Of a stretch of 64,000 bases of DNA, positions 16,995-25,364 are shown piece after piece. The DNA lies in assembly GCF_004138485.1 (NCBI RefSeq), contig NZ_ML142848.1, positions 842,640-906,639 of the forward strand, given 5' to 3'. Source of the stretch: Peristeroidobacter soli (GTDB taxonomy: Bacteria; Pseudomonadota; Gammaproteobacteria; Steroidobacterales; Steroidobacteraceae). The notes beneath the pieces were generated by a model. It saw nothing but the letters and a program-made list of their open reading frames with translations. It had not been told where the DNA came from and ran no database searches. Position numbers and translations under genes: made by a program. The number at the start of each line of letters is the position of its first letter. Position 1 is the first letter of the stretch.

Positions 16995-18332
16995 ATGAAA
17001 CTCCGTCCTACCCGCAAAGTTACTAGCGCGATCCGTGGCTGCCTGCTTGGCCTGAGCCTGTTGGGGCTGGCCGGCGGCGCCCTCGCCCAGACCCGTGAGC
17101 TGTCCAGCAACGGCGTCCTGCTCGACCGCATCGCCGCCGTGGTCAACGAGGGCGTGGTGCTGAACTCGCAGCTCGATGAGCAGACCGAGGAGATCACTGC
17201 CCGGCTGCGTCAGCAAAACACCGAACTGCCGCCGCGCAACGTCCTGCGCCAGCAGATCCTCGAGCGTCTGGTGATCGAGGAGATCCAGATGCAGCGGGCC
17301 AACAAGCTCGGCATTCAGGTTTCCGACGAAATGCTGAACGGCGCGCTCGACGATGTCGCCAAACGCAACAACATCGGCTTCGCCGACCTGCCCCAGGCGC
17401 TGTCCCAGCAGGGCATCGACTACCGCACGTTCCGCGACGAGATCCGCCGCCAGATGACTCTGCAGCTGCTGCGTCAGCGCGACGTGATCGGTCGTATCAA
17501 TATTTCGCCGCGCGAGCTCGAGCAGTTCATGACCCGCCAGCAGGCCGCGCCGGACAAGAATGCCGAATACAACGTTTCGCACATTCTGATTTCGGTGCCG
17601 GTGAGCGCGTCGCCGGAGCAGATCGAAGCCCGTGAAAAGCGCGCCAAAGAGGTTTACGACAAAGCGGCTGGCGGCGACGATTTCGCACAGCTCGCGGTCA
17701 CCTACTCCGACAGCAGCACCAACATCGAAGGCGGCGCGCTCGGCTGGCGCCGTGGCACGCAGCTGCCGTCCATCCTCGCCGAGAACATTGCCAAGATGAA
17801 GCCGGGCCAGACGGCCCAGCCGATTCGTACGCCTGCCGGCTTCCATATCTTCCGTCTGAATGAAGTGCGCGGCGGCGTGCAGCAGTCGGTGGTGGCGCAG
17901 GTGCATGCACGTCACATCCTGCTCCGGACCACCGAGCTGGAAGACGATCAGACCGTCGAGCAGAAGCTCAACAACATTCGCACCCGGGTGATCGACGGCA
18001 AGGAAGACTTCGCCGCCATCGCCGCGGTGACGTCGCAGGACCCAGGCTCGGCCGCCGACGGTGGCGATCTGGGCTGGGCCGGTCCCGGCAGCTTCGTGCC
18101 CGAGTTCGAAAAACAGATCGACGCGCTGAGCGAGAACGAGATCTCCAAGCCGTTCAAGACTCAATACGGCTGGCACATCGTGCAGCTGCTCGGTCGCCGT
18201 CAGCACGATTCGACCGACGATCTGAAGCGGCAGCGCGCGTTCGCCGAACTGCGTGAGTCCAAGGCCGAAGAAGAAACCGAACTGTGGCTGCGTCGCCTGC
18301 GCGACGAAGCGTTCGTGGAATACAGGATGTGA
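16995..18332 (+). CDS. surA: Periplasmic chaperone/peptidyl-prolyl isomerase SurA
   Basis: About 445 residues; the ATG at 16995 was chosen over a TTG two codons upstream. The signal peptide (hydrophobic CLLGLSLLGLAGGALAQ) is followed by the SurA N-terminal chaperone domain (LDRIAAVVNEGVVLNSQLDE...) and two parvulin domains, about residues 190-290 (EYNVSHILISVPV, GGALGWRRGTQLP) and 297-400 (QVHARHILLRTTE, GGDLGWAGPGSFVPEFE), then a C-terminal helix returning to the chaperone module. SurA escorts barrel proteins, including LptD, to the BAM machine. The gene follows lptD by about 46 bases and overlaps pdxA by one base (TGATG). Confidence 0.97.
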   Translation: MKLRPTRKVTSAIRGCLLGLSLLGLAGGALAQTRELSSNGVLLDRIAAVVNEGVVLNSQLDEQTEEITARLRQQNTELPPRNVLRQQILERLVIEEIQMQRANKLGIQVSDEMLNGALDDVAKRNNIGFADLPQALSQQGIDYRTFRDEIRRQMTLQLLRQRDVIGRINISPRELEQFMTRQQAAPDKNAEYNVSHILISVPVSASPEQIEAREKRAKEVYDKAAGGDDFAQLAVTYSDSSTNIEGGALGWRRGTQLPSILAENIAKMKPGQTAQPIRTPAGFHIFRLNEVRGGVQQSVVAQVHARHILLRTTELEDDQTVEQKLNNIRTRVIDGKEDFAAIAAVTSQDPGSAADGGDLGWAGPGSFVPEFEKQIDALSENEISKPFKTQYGWHIVQLLGRRQHDSTDDLKRQRAFAELRESKAEEETELWLRRLRDEAFVEYRM

Positions 18333-19363
18333 TGGCACATGCCGGCGCGCGCCTACCGAGGCTCATCGTAACTTCGGGTGAGCCAGCGGGCATCGGGCCG
18401 GATCTGTGTCTCGCCATCGCCGCGCGCGATTGGCCTTGCGATGTCGTCGTTGCCGCCGACATCGAGCTGTTGAAACAACGCGCTCAGCAGCTGCGACTCA
18501 GCATCCGACTCCTCCCCTATGTCAGCAGCACCGTGGTGCCGGCTCATCAGCCCGGCACTTTGCGTGTGTTGCATGTACCGACCGCTGCGCCGGTCGAGTC
18601 CGGCAAGCTGAACGTCGCGAACGCGCGTTATGTACTGAACCTGCTCGACGCCGCCGCTCAAGGCTGTCTCACTGGCGAGTTCGACGCGATGGTCACCGCG
18701 CCCGTGCAGAAGAGCGTCATCAACGACGCGGGCGTGCCGTTCTCGGGACACACGGAATATCTCGCTGAACGAACCGGCGGCTCACATCCAGTGATGATGT
18801 TGGCCACTGATACTCTGCGCGTCGCGCTGGTTACGACACATCTGCCGCTGCTCGACGTGAGCGCGGCGATCACCGAAGACACGCTGACTCGTGTCATTCG
18901 TATTCTCGATCACGATCTGCGCACCCGCTTCGACATCGCCGAGCCGCGCCTGCTGGTACTGGGATTGAATCCGCACGCAGGCGAGTCGGGCCACTTGGGT
19001 CGCGAAGAAATCGAAGTGATCGAGCCCACACTGAAACGGTTACGTGCGGAAGGATTGCATCTCATCGGGCCGGCGCCCGCGGACACCGCTTTCACTCCTC
19101 ACATGCTCCAGCAGGCCGACGCCGTACTCGCGATGTTTCATGACCAGGGCCTGCCGGTCATCAAATACGCCGGCTTCGGCGACTGCGTGAATATCACCCT
19201 CGGCCTGCCCATCGTGCGCACCTCCGTCGATCATGGCACCGCGCTGGCCCTGGCCGGCACGGGCCAGGCCGACGACAGCAGCCTGGCCGCAGCGATGCAG
19301 ATAGCGCTTCGAATGACCCATGCACCAAGCTCGCAAACGATTCGGCCAGCACTTCCTGCATGA
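18332..19363 (+). CDS. pdxA: 4-hydroxythreonine-4-phosphate dehydrogenase PdxA
   Basis: 343 residues from the ATG that overlaps the surA stop as TGATG. Typical PdxA motifs are IVTSGEPAGIGPDL at the N-terminus, the substrate/metal histidines in FSGHTEYLAE and GLNPHAGESGHLG, and the C-terminal HGTALALAGTGQADDSSLAA. It oxidises and decarboxylates 4-phosphohydroxy-L-threonine in pyridoxal-phosphate synthesis; several PLP enzymes are encoded in this window. The 3' end overlaps rsmA by 44 bases, an unusually long coding overlap for this pair. Confidence 0.97.
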   Translation: MAHAGARLPRLIVTSGEPAGIGPDLCLAIAARDWPCDVVVAADIELLKQRAQQLRLSIRLLPYVSSTVVPAHQPGTLRVLHVPTAAPVESGKLNVANARYVLNLLDAAAQGCLTGEFDAMVTAPVQKSVINDAGVPFSGHTEYLAERTGGSHPVMMLATDTLRVALVTTHLPLLDVSAAITEDTLTRVIRILDHDLRTRFDIAEPRLLVLGLNPHAGESGHLGREEIEVIEPTLKRLRAEGLHLIGPAPADTAFTPHMLQQADAVLAMFHDQGLPVIKYAGFGDCVNITLGLPIVRTSVDHGTALALAGTGQADDSSLAAAMQIALRMTHAPSSQTIRPALPA

Positions 19364-20099
19364 CCCGGGCGTGATCGGGCGCATCGTCGCCGCGATCGCG
19401 CCTCAGCCGCAGGATCGCATGGTCGAGATCGGGCCCGGCCTGGGTGCGCTCACCGTGCCGTTGCTGGCCCGCCTGAACGAATTGCACGCCGTCGAAATCG
19501 ACCGCGACGCGATCCGGCATTTGCAGGAAATCACCGGCAACGACCCGCGCCTGCATATCCATTCGGCCGACGTGCTGGAGTTCTCGTTCGCTCATATATA
19601 TGAAGGCGAGCGACTGAGACTGGTCGGCAACCTGCCCTACAACATTTCCACGCCGCTGCTATTTCATCTGATCGCACAGCGCGAACGCATTCTGGACATG
19701 CACTTCATGCTGCAAAAAGAGGTGGTGGACCGAATGGCCGCGGCGCCGGGCTCGGAGCACTACGGCCGGCTGACGGTGATGCTGGCTCCATGGGTGCGCG
19801 TCGAGCCCCTGTTCGATATCGGCCCCGGCGCGTTCAAGCCGCCGCCGAGAGTGGTGTCCACCGTGGTGCGACTGACACCCCATGAACAGCCCCTGGCCAT
19901 CGGCGACCCCCGACATTACTCGACCGTGGTCGGCGCGGCTTTCTCCCAGCGGCGCAAGACCCTGCGCAATTCGCTCAAATCTTTCCTGGACGCCGAAGAC
20001 ATCGTCGCGGCGGGCATCGATCCGGGCTTGCGCGCCGAGGTGCTGTCGCCGGCCCAATTTGTCGCGCTGAGCAGCCGACTGGCCGCCAAGCTCCTATAA
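19320..20099 (+). CDS. rsmA: 16S rRNA dimethyladenosine transferase RsmA (KsgA)
   Basis: A 259-residue SAM-dependent methyltransferase that dimethylates A1518 and A1519 (E. coli numbering) of 16S rRNA late in small-subunit assembly. Motifs: KRFGQHFLHDPGVI at the N-terminus, the SAM-binding MVEIGPGLGALTVPLL, and the catalytic NLPYNISTPLLFHL. The C-terminal helical domain is complete (RRKTLRNSLKSFL). The ATG at 19320 is needed to include the conserved N-terminus, so the overlap with pdxA is real. Confidence 0.97.
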   Translation: MHQARKRFGQHFLHDPGVIGRIVAAIAPQPQDRMVEIGPGLGALTVPLLARLNELHAVEIDRDAIRHLQEITGNDPRLHIHSADVLEFSFAHIYEGERLRLVGNLPYNISTPLLFHLIAQRERILDMHFMLQKEVVDRMAAAPGSEHYGRLTVMLAPWVRVEPLFDIGPGAFKPPPRVVSTVVRLTPHEQPLAIGDPRHYSTVVGAAFSQRRKTLRNSLKSFLDAEDIVAAGIDPGLRAEVLSPAQFVALSSRLAAKLL

Positions 20100-20100
20100 T
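20095..20100 (+). promoter_or_regulatory. Possible -10 element ahead of the universal stress gene
   Basis: A consensus TATAAT overlaps the rsmA stop codon, 35 bases upstream of the usp ATG. No strong -35 was identified. It would give the stress gene its own promoter inside the rsmA-apaG block. Confidence 0.35.
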
Positions 20101-20135
20101 CGACCCGGCCTTCGTTGGCTATGGAGGGGACTGCA

Positions 20136-20567
20136 ATGCGCGACTACAAGAACATCCTGCTCGTGGTCGACCTGTCCGACGACAGTCAGATCATCGGTGA
20201 ACGGGCCAAGGCCATCGCCGCCTGTTATCAATCCGAGATCACGCTGCTACACGTGGTCGAATATGTCCCGGTCGAGCCCATGGGCGAAGCACTGTTGCCG
20301 ACGGTGCAGATCGAAGGCGAGCTGGTGGAGCGCGCCAAGCTGCGGCTCGCCGAGCTCGCCACCCGGCTGTCACTGTCGAATAGCCGACAGTTGGTCGAGA
20401 CCGGCGGCATCAAGAGCGAAATCATTCGGGCCGCGCAGCGTCTTCACAGCGATCTCATCGTGCTCGGCAGCCGCGAGCGGCACGGTCTCGCGATTCTGCT
20501 GAACTTCACCGAAGACACCATCCTGCACGCGGCGCCTTGCGACGTGCTGGCGGTCCGGCTGCACTAA
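20136..20567 (+). CDS. Universal stress protein, UspA family
   Basis: 143 residues from the ATG at 20136, chosen because GGAGGGG lies at ideal distance and the chain then begins with the family motif [17 protein letters not shown]. One alpha/beta UspA domain, ending [20 protein letters not shown] and [10 protein letters not shown]. The ATP-binding signature G-x2-G-x9-G-(S/T) is not intact (GSRERHG...), so it resembles the non-nucleotide-binding UspA type. Its insertion between rsmA and apaG interrupts the otherwise conserved gene order; function there is unknown. Confidence 0.88.
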   Translation: MRDYKNILLVVDLSDDSQIIGERAKAIAACYQSEITLLHVVEYVPVEPMGEALLPTVQIEGELVERAKLRLAELATRLSLSNSRQLVETGGIKSEIIRAAQRLHSDLIVLGSRERHGLAILLNFTEDTILHAAPCDVLAVRLH

Positions 20568-20670
20568 AGCGGACATAAGATTCGGACAGCACCGGTCGGC
20601 CCGATTTTTCCGGCAAGATCCTAGCTCGGGACTGCTAGAATCGTTCCGGCTTAGAGCCAGTCATCCGGAT

Positions 20671-21117
20671 ATGACAGACACCACGCCCCCCAAAAGTCGC
20701 GCTTCCTCCAGCCATCCGGTGCGCGATGCCGATCCCACATCCGCCGCGCTTCATAAGATTCGCGTCGACGTGAGCGCCAACTATGTCGGCGAACAGTCCA
20801 AGCCGGACGAGGGGCACTATGCCTTTTCCTACACCATCACCATCCGCAACGAAGGCCAGGTGCCAGCGCGCCTGCTGACGCGTCATTGGGTGATCACCGA
20901 CGCCAACGGCAAGGTGAAGGAAGTGCGCGGCGAGGGTGTGGTGGGCGAACAGCCTTATCTGCTGCCGGGCCAGGGTTTCCGTTATTCCAGCGGTGCCGTG
21001 CTGGAAACGCCGGTGGGCGCCATGCAGGGCAGTTATCAGATGCTCGCGGACGACGGTGCCCACTTCGATGCGCCGATCGCGCCGTTCACCTTGGCCATGC
21101 CAGGGCTGCTGCACTGA
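20671..21117 (+). CDS. apaG: ApaG domain protein
   Basis: A 148-residue protein. Residues 1-27 are a variable tail; from [20 protein letters not shown] on it is a typical ApaG (DUF525) immunoglobulin-like beta sandwich, with [34 protein letters not shown], and the conserved end [17 protein letters not shown]. ApaG proteins are associated with divalent-cation phenotypes and the fold binds anions, but no reaction is established. It is followed by apaH after 12 bases, the usual pairing. Confidence 0.95.
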   Translation: MTDTTPPKSRASSSHPVRDADPTSAALHKIRVDVSANYVGEQSKPDEGHYAFSYTITIRNEGQVPARLLTRHWVITDANGKVKEVRGEGVVGEQPYLLPGQGFRYSSGAVLETPVGAMQGSYQMLADDGAHFDAPIAPFTLAMPGLLH

Positions 21118-21129
21118 GCGACGCAGCCC

Positions 21130-21975
21130 ATGGCCGTCTATGCCATCGGCGACGTTCAGGGATGTGACGAAGAATTCTCGCAGCTCCTGACCCGACTCAA
21201 TTTCTCCCCGTCGCGCGACACGCTGTGGCTGGTCGGCGATCTGGTGAATCGCGGACCGCGCTCGCTGGCAGTGTTACGTCGAGTGAAAGCGCTCGGTAAC
21301 TCCGCAATCAGCGTGCTCGGCAATCACGATCTGCATCTGCTCGCGCTGGCGCTGTCGCCGACCGAGCCGCTCAAATCCAAAGACACGCTCAAAGAAATAC
21401 TCGCCGCGCCCGATCGCGATGAGCTGCTCCACTGGCTGCGCCATCGCCCGATGCTTCATCACGATGCCAGGCTCGGTTACACGATGGTTCACGCCGGGCT
21501 GCCGCCGCAATGGGATCTGAAGCTCGCACAGTCGTGCGCGCGCGAGCTCGAAGAAACATTGCGCGACGAGCACAGCTGTCGCGAGCTGTTCGCGAACATG
21601 TATGGCGACAAGCCGGATCGCTGGTCGGAGGATTTGCAGGGCATCGAGCGCCTGCGCTTCATCACCAACTGCCTCACACGGCTGCGCTTCTGCCGCGCCG
21701 ACGGGCGTCTGGATCTGAAATTCAAAGGCGAAGTGAAAGACGCGCCGAAGCATCTGATGCCGTGGTTCCAGGTGCCCGACCGACGCTCGCGCGAGGCTCG
21801 CATCGTCTGCGGTCACTGGTCGGCTCTCGGTTATCACGATGCCGACGGGGTGCTCGCGATCGACACCGGCTGCGTGTGGGGCGAGAAGCTCTGCGCGGTG
21901 CGGCTCGATCAATCCCCGCCCGCGCCGGTATTCGTGGCGTGTTACTCGTCGGGCCTCAGGGCCGGCAACGACTAA
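21130..21975 (+). CDS. apaH: Symmetrical bis(5'-nucleosyl)-tetraphosphatase ApaH
   Basis: A 281-residue calcineurin-like phosphoesterase that splits Ap4A into two ADP and can decap Np4-capped RNA. The metal-binding motifs are all present: YAIGDVQGC, LVGDLVNRGP, VLGNHDLHLLA, then GHWSALGYHD and the closing IDTGCVWGEKL. It ends the rsmA-apaG-apaH block. Its stop codon overlaps the stop of the convergent unknown gene by three bases (CTAA). Confidence 0.97.
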   Translation: MAVYAIGDVQGCDEEFSQLLTRLNFSPSRDTLWLVGDLVNRGPRSLAVLRRVKALGNSAISVLGNHDLHLLALALSPTEPLKSKDTLKEILAAPDRDELLHWLRHRPMLHHDARLGYTMVHAGLPPQWDLKLAQSCARELEETLRDEHSCRELFANMYGDKPDRWSEDLQGIERLRFITNCLTRLRFCRADGRLDLKFKGEVKDAPKHLMPWFQVPDRRSREARIVCGHWSALGYHDADGVLAIDTGCVWGEKLCAVRLDQSPPAPVFVACYSSGLRAGND

Positions 21976-22652
21976 GTCCCCTGTTTGGGTTCCGCTGCGT
22001 CGGGCTTGGGAATTTCGATCAGCGCCTCGACTTCCAAGCGCGGCTGCCCCATCGTGAGTTGATTCGGCGAGCACTGCACGTCGTCGCGCACGATGCGCAC
22101 GGCCAGCTTCGGCAGCACCTTTTTCTGCAGCTCGTCGATCAGCTCGCAATCGCCGGGTTGCAGATCCAGACGGCCGCGGGTCAGCGACACCGGCCGCCAC
22201 TGGGCCGGAAATTCCTCGAGGCTGTCGAGCGGATGATCGCTCTTCTTGCCTCGGACCCGCTGCGCCAGCTCGCGCACACTCTTGTTCTTGTCCCGCTCGG
22301 CCAGCGCCGCTGGCGTCGCCTCGACGGGACTGATGACTTGCATGACCACCCGAGGCATGCGCGCCACCGAGGACGGACATTCCGCCGAGCGCACCTTGAC
22401 TCTCGCGTGCACCCCGAGCTCGCGCATGATGCGCTCGATCTTCGCTTCCAGGCTGGTACAGGAATAGAACGTGGTGAAACTCTGGAAATAGAAGCTGATT
22501 TCCTGCTGCTTCCAGATGGATTGCACCGGGTCCGCGCCCTTCATCTGCGTATCGGGCGTGGCGGCCTGCCCCTCGGCGACTCCGGTCGCGGGCAAGCTGA
22601 ATAGCAGCGCCAGCCACAATAGTGGCGCTGAAGTTACGCATTGACGCGTCAT
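21972..22652 (-). CDS. Secreted protein of unknown function
   Basis: 226 residues from the ATG at 22652, which has GGAGGA nine bases upstream; an earlier ATG at 22670 lacks such a site. A signal peptide (APLLWLALLFSLPATGVAEG) predicts export. The mature part contains FYFQSFTTFYSCTSLEAKI, a cysteine-rich middle (SAECPSS, LQPGDCELI, DDVQCSPNQ) that could form two disulfides, and an acidic C-terminus. I do not recognise a family. It is divergent from the kynurenine operon (87 bases between starts) and convergent with apaH. Confidence 0.75.
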   Translation of the reverse strand: MTRQCVTSAPLLWLALLFSLPATGVAEGQAATPDTQMKGADPVQSIWKQQEISFYFQSFTTFYSCTSLEAKIERIMRELGVHARVKVRSAECPSSVARMPRVVMQVISPVEATPAALAERDKNKSVRELAQRVRGKKSDHPLDSLEEFPAQWRPVSLTRGRLDLQPGDCELIDELQKKVLPKLAVRIVRDDVQCSPNQLTMGQPRLEVEALIEIPKPDAAEPKQGT

Positions 22653-22739
22653 GAGCGGTGTCCTCCGCATTGGCCGACAAGCATGGTCTGTGCCCGCGCC
22701 GGACGCAAGGTATACTGGCCACCCGCGGAGAACCCCAGC

Positions 22740-23252
22740 ATGAGCCCGCTCAAAGCCTTCAATTTTCGCGACTGGATCGACAAGCATCGCGAATACCTCA
22801 AGCCGCCGGTCAACAACCGGCTGGTGTTTCGCGACTCCGAGTTCATCATCATGGTGGTCGGCGGCCCGAATTCGCGCACCGATTATCACGAGGATCCGGG
22901 CGAGGAGTTCTTCTATCAGCTGGAAGGCGACATGACCCTGCGCACCATGCAGGAGGGCGCTCGGGTCGACATTCCGATCCGCGAAGGCGAAATCCTGCTG
23001 CTGCCGCCGCGCGTTCCGCACTCCCCGCAACGTCATGCGAACACGGTCGGCCTGGTGATCGAACGCAAACGGCGGCCCGAGGAACAGGACGGCTTTCTCT
23101 GGTTCTGCGAGCACTGCTCCTATCCGCTGCATGCCGAGTACCTGCACGTCAGCGACATCGAGAAGCAGTTGCCGCCGGTGTTCGAGCGTTTCTACAACTC
23201 GCTGGAAATGCGGACCTGTCAGGCCTGCGGCGCGGTCGCGCACAAGCGCTGA
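22740..23252 (+). CDS. nbaC: 3-hydroxyanthranilate 3,4-dioxygenase
   Basis: 170 residues from the ATG at 22740, the first codon of the conserved N-terminus MSPLKAFNFRDWIDKH. The cupin barrel carries the iron ligands in DYHEDPGEEFFY and PRVPHSPQRH, and a C-terminal rubredoxin-like site has two CxxC pairs (FCEHC and CQACG), typical of bacterial enzymes. It opens the ring of 3-hydroxyanthranilate to 2-amino-3-carboxymuconate semialdehyde, which cyclises to quinolinate for NAD synthesis. First gene of the kynurenine operon; the next start is 13 bases on. Confidence 0.96.
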   Translation: MSPLKAFNFRDWIDKHREYLKPPVNNRLVFRDSEFIIMVVGGPNSRTDYHEDPGEEFFYQLEGDMTLRTMQEGARVDIPIREGEILLLPPRVPHSPQRHANTVGLVIERKRRPEEQDGFLWFCEHCSYPLHAEYLHVSDIEKQLPPVFERFYNSLEMRTCQACGAVAHKR

Positions 23253-23265
23253 TCAGCATCGTTCG

Positions 23266-24093
23266 ATGCGTGACCCGTCCCCTGCTGCCAGTGCGCTCGC
23301 TGTCGAAATCGGCGGTCGACGTTGGCACGTCGCCCTCGATGGTCAATACCGGGGCCACGACATCTCCATTCCGTTGCGATTCAACGAAGCTCAGCCGACT
23401 TTCTTCGGCGCGGCGGCCGCGAGCGCTCAACCGATAACGGCCGGTTCGTTCGTCGGCGATGTGCGCCATGGCGGCAGCTGCAATTGCTCCGTTCATACGC
23501 TGGCACCTCATTGCAACGGCACGCACACCGAGTGCGTCGGTCATATCACCGCGGAACGCTTGAGTGTGCGCGATCTGGCAGTCCGGCATTTCAGCGCGGC
23601 ATTGCTGATCTCCGTCACACCTGAGTCATCTGCTGAGATTTCCGGTGATCGAGTGATCTCCCTGGCCGCGCTGAGCAAAGCCGTCGGCACCGCGACGCTG
23701 AGCGACTATCAAGCGCTCGTGGTGCGAACGCTGCCGAATGAATCTTCCAAGCTCACCTGCAATTACGACGCTGGCCCGATGCCGCCATATTTCACGATCG
23801 AAGCCATGCACCACATCGTCGAGCAAGGCATCGATACGTTGGTCGTCGATCTGCCCTCGATAGATCGCGCCCAGGATGGCGGCAAGCTGGCCAATCACCG
23901 GGTCTTCTGGGGCATGCCCGCGGGCAGCACGTCCGCTGCGACTGTCACTCGCAAGCACGCCACCATCACGGAAATGGCATTCATCGACGATGCCGTCGCC
24001 GACGGACCGTATCTGCTGAACCTGCAGGTCGCCCCGTTTGTCATCGACGCCGCGCCTGCGCGACCCATTTTGTTGCCTCTGTCACCCGCATGA
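23266..24093 (+). CDS. Cyclase-family metal-dependent hydrolase, probable kynurenine formamidase
   Basis: 275 residues from the ATG at 23266. The metal-binding signature of the cyclase/KynB superfamily is visible as H-x3-H-x-E-x3-H (HCNGTHTECVGH, near residue 83), with Glu where KynB has Asp. It is longer than typical KynB (~210 residues) and carries a distinct N-terminal ~70-residue beta-rich part. The gene sits between HAO and kynureninase and overlaps kynU by 4 bases. N-formylkynurenine hydrolysis is the one step between tryptophan dioxygenase and kynureninase not otherwise covered in the operon, so formamidase activity is a strong contextual inference, not shown by sequence alone. Confidence 0.75.
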   Translation: MRDPSPAASALAVEIGGRRWHVALDGQYRGHDISIPLRFNEAQPTFFGAAAASAQPITAGSFVGDVRHGGSCNCSVHTLAPHCNGTHTECVGHITAERLSVRDLAVRHFSAALLISVTPESSAEISGDRVISLAALSKAVGTATLSDYQALVVRTLPNESSKLTCNYDAGPMPPYFTIEAMHHIVEQGIDTLVVDLPSIDRAQDGGKLANHRVFWGMPAGSTSAATVTRKHATITEMAFIDDAVADGPYLLNLQVAPFVIDAAPARPILLPLSPA

Positions 24094-25364
24094 ACGTTCC
24101 CGTCGAGCGCACCTTCGCCGAACAGCAGGATGCCGCCGATCCCTTGGCCTCATTGCGCGCCGAGTTTTTCATTCCTCAGCGCGAGCGTGGCGGCGACAGC
24201 GTTTATCTGTGCGGCCATTCGCTCGGCCTGCAGCCACGCGGCGTGGCCCGTGTGCTCAATGAAGAACTGAAGCATTGGGCGGAGCTTGCGGTCGAGGGGC
24301 ATTTCGCCTCGTCGCGTCCGTGGCTGCCGTATCACGAGCAGCTGACGAATTCGCTGGCGAAGTTGACAGGGGCGCAGCCGCTGGAAGTCGTCGCGATGAA
24401 TTCGCTGACGGTGAACCTGCATCTGATGCTCGCCAGCTTCTATCGCCCACGCCCTGGACGCGCTGCCATTCTGGTCGAGCAAACGGCATTCCCGTCGGAT
24501 CAGTACGCCGTCGCCTCGCAGATCAAATATCACGGCTTCGACCCGAACACCGCGCTGATCGAAATTGGTCCGCGAGCGGGTGAAGACGTGCTTCGTACCG
24601 ACGATATTTGCTCGCTGATCGAACGCGAAGGTCAGCGCATCGCCACAGTGATGTTGCCCGGGGTGCAGTACTTGACAGGTCAGCGCTTCGACATCGCAGC
24701 GATCACTCGTTGCGCTCGACGACAGGGCTGCACTGTCGGCTTCGACCTCGCCCACGCCATCGGCAACGTGCCATTGCGCCTGCATGATTGGGACGTCGAT
24801 TTCGCGGTGTGGTGCAGTTACAAATATTTGAACGCCGGGCCCGGTGCGATCGGTGGGTGTTTCGTCCACGAACGTCATGCCCGCGCGCTGGACTTGCCCC
24901 GCTTCGCGGGCTGGTGGGGTCACGACAAGCAAAGCCGATTCCAAATGCCGGCCACTTTCCAACCCATTGCAGGCGCGGAAGGCTGGCAGCTGTCGAATCC
25001 TCCGATTCTCGCCGCCGCGCCGCTGCTCGCTTCGTTGCCGCTGTTCGATGCGGCGGGCATGGACGGGCTGCGAGCGAAGTCGCTGCGCCTGACGGCTTAT
25101 CTGCAATCGATCCTTGAAGCACGCTTGTCCCAGTCGCTCACCGTGACGACGCCGAGCGATCCCGAGGCTCGCGGCTGTCAGCTTTCGATTCGTTTGCGCC
25201 GCTCTTCGACTGAGGCGCGCGCCGCATTCGATGCACTCGCGGAGCAAGGCATCTTCTGCGACTGGCGCGAGCCCGACATCATCCGCGTCGCGCCGGTGCC
25301 GCTCTACAATTCGTTTCTCGATGTGTGGCAATTCGTCGCCGCGCTGGAGCAAGCGCTGCAATGA
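24090..25364 (+). CDS. kynU: Kynureninase
   Basis: A 424-residue PLP fold-type-I hydrolase that cleaves (3-hydroxy)kynurenine to (3-hydroxy)anthranilate and alanine. Kynureninase hallmarks: FASSRPWLPYHEQL near the N-terminus, TFAD-like substrate region FPSDQYAVASQI, the cofactor aspartate in VGFDLAHAIGN, and the Schiff-base lysine in VWCSYKYLNAGPGAIGG (about residue 246). It overlaps the genes on both sides by four bases (ATGA), showing tight translational coupling with the cyclase-family gene and kmo. Confidence 0.97.
   Translation: MNVPVERTFAEQQDAADPLASLRAEFFIPQRERGGDSVYLCGHSLGLQPRGVARVLNEELKHWAELAVEGHFASSRPWLPYHEQLTNSLAKLTGAQPLEVVAMNSLTVNLHLMLASFYRPRPGRAAILVEQTAFPSDQYAVASQIKYHGFDPNTALIEIGPRAGEDVLRTDDICSLIEREGQRIATVMLPGVQYLTGQRFDIAAITRCARRQGCTVGFDLAHAIGNVPLRLHDWDVDFAVWCSYKYLNAGPGAIGGCFVHERHARALDLPRFAGWWGHDKQSRFQMPATFQPIAGAEGWQLSNPPILAAAPLLASLPLFDAAGMDGLRAKSLRLTAYLQSILEARLSQSLTVTTPSDPEARGCQLSIRLRRSSTEARAAFDALAEQGIFCDWREPDIIRVAPVPLYNSFLDVWQFVAALEQALQ

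Noticed and set aside
21972-23243. A 423-codon minus-strand frame running across the haaO region
   Set aside because: Only its last 226 codons look like a protein with signal peptide and ribosome site; the rest is antisense to nbaC.
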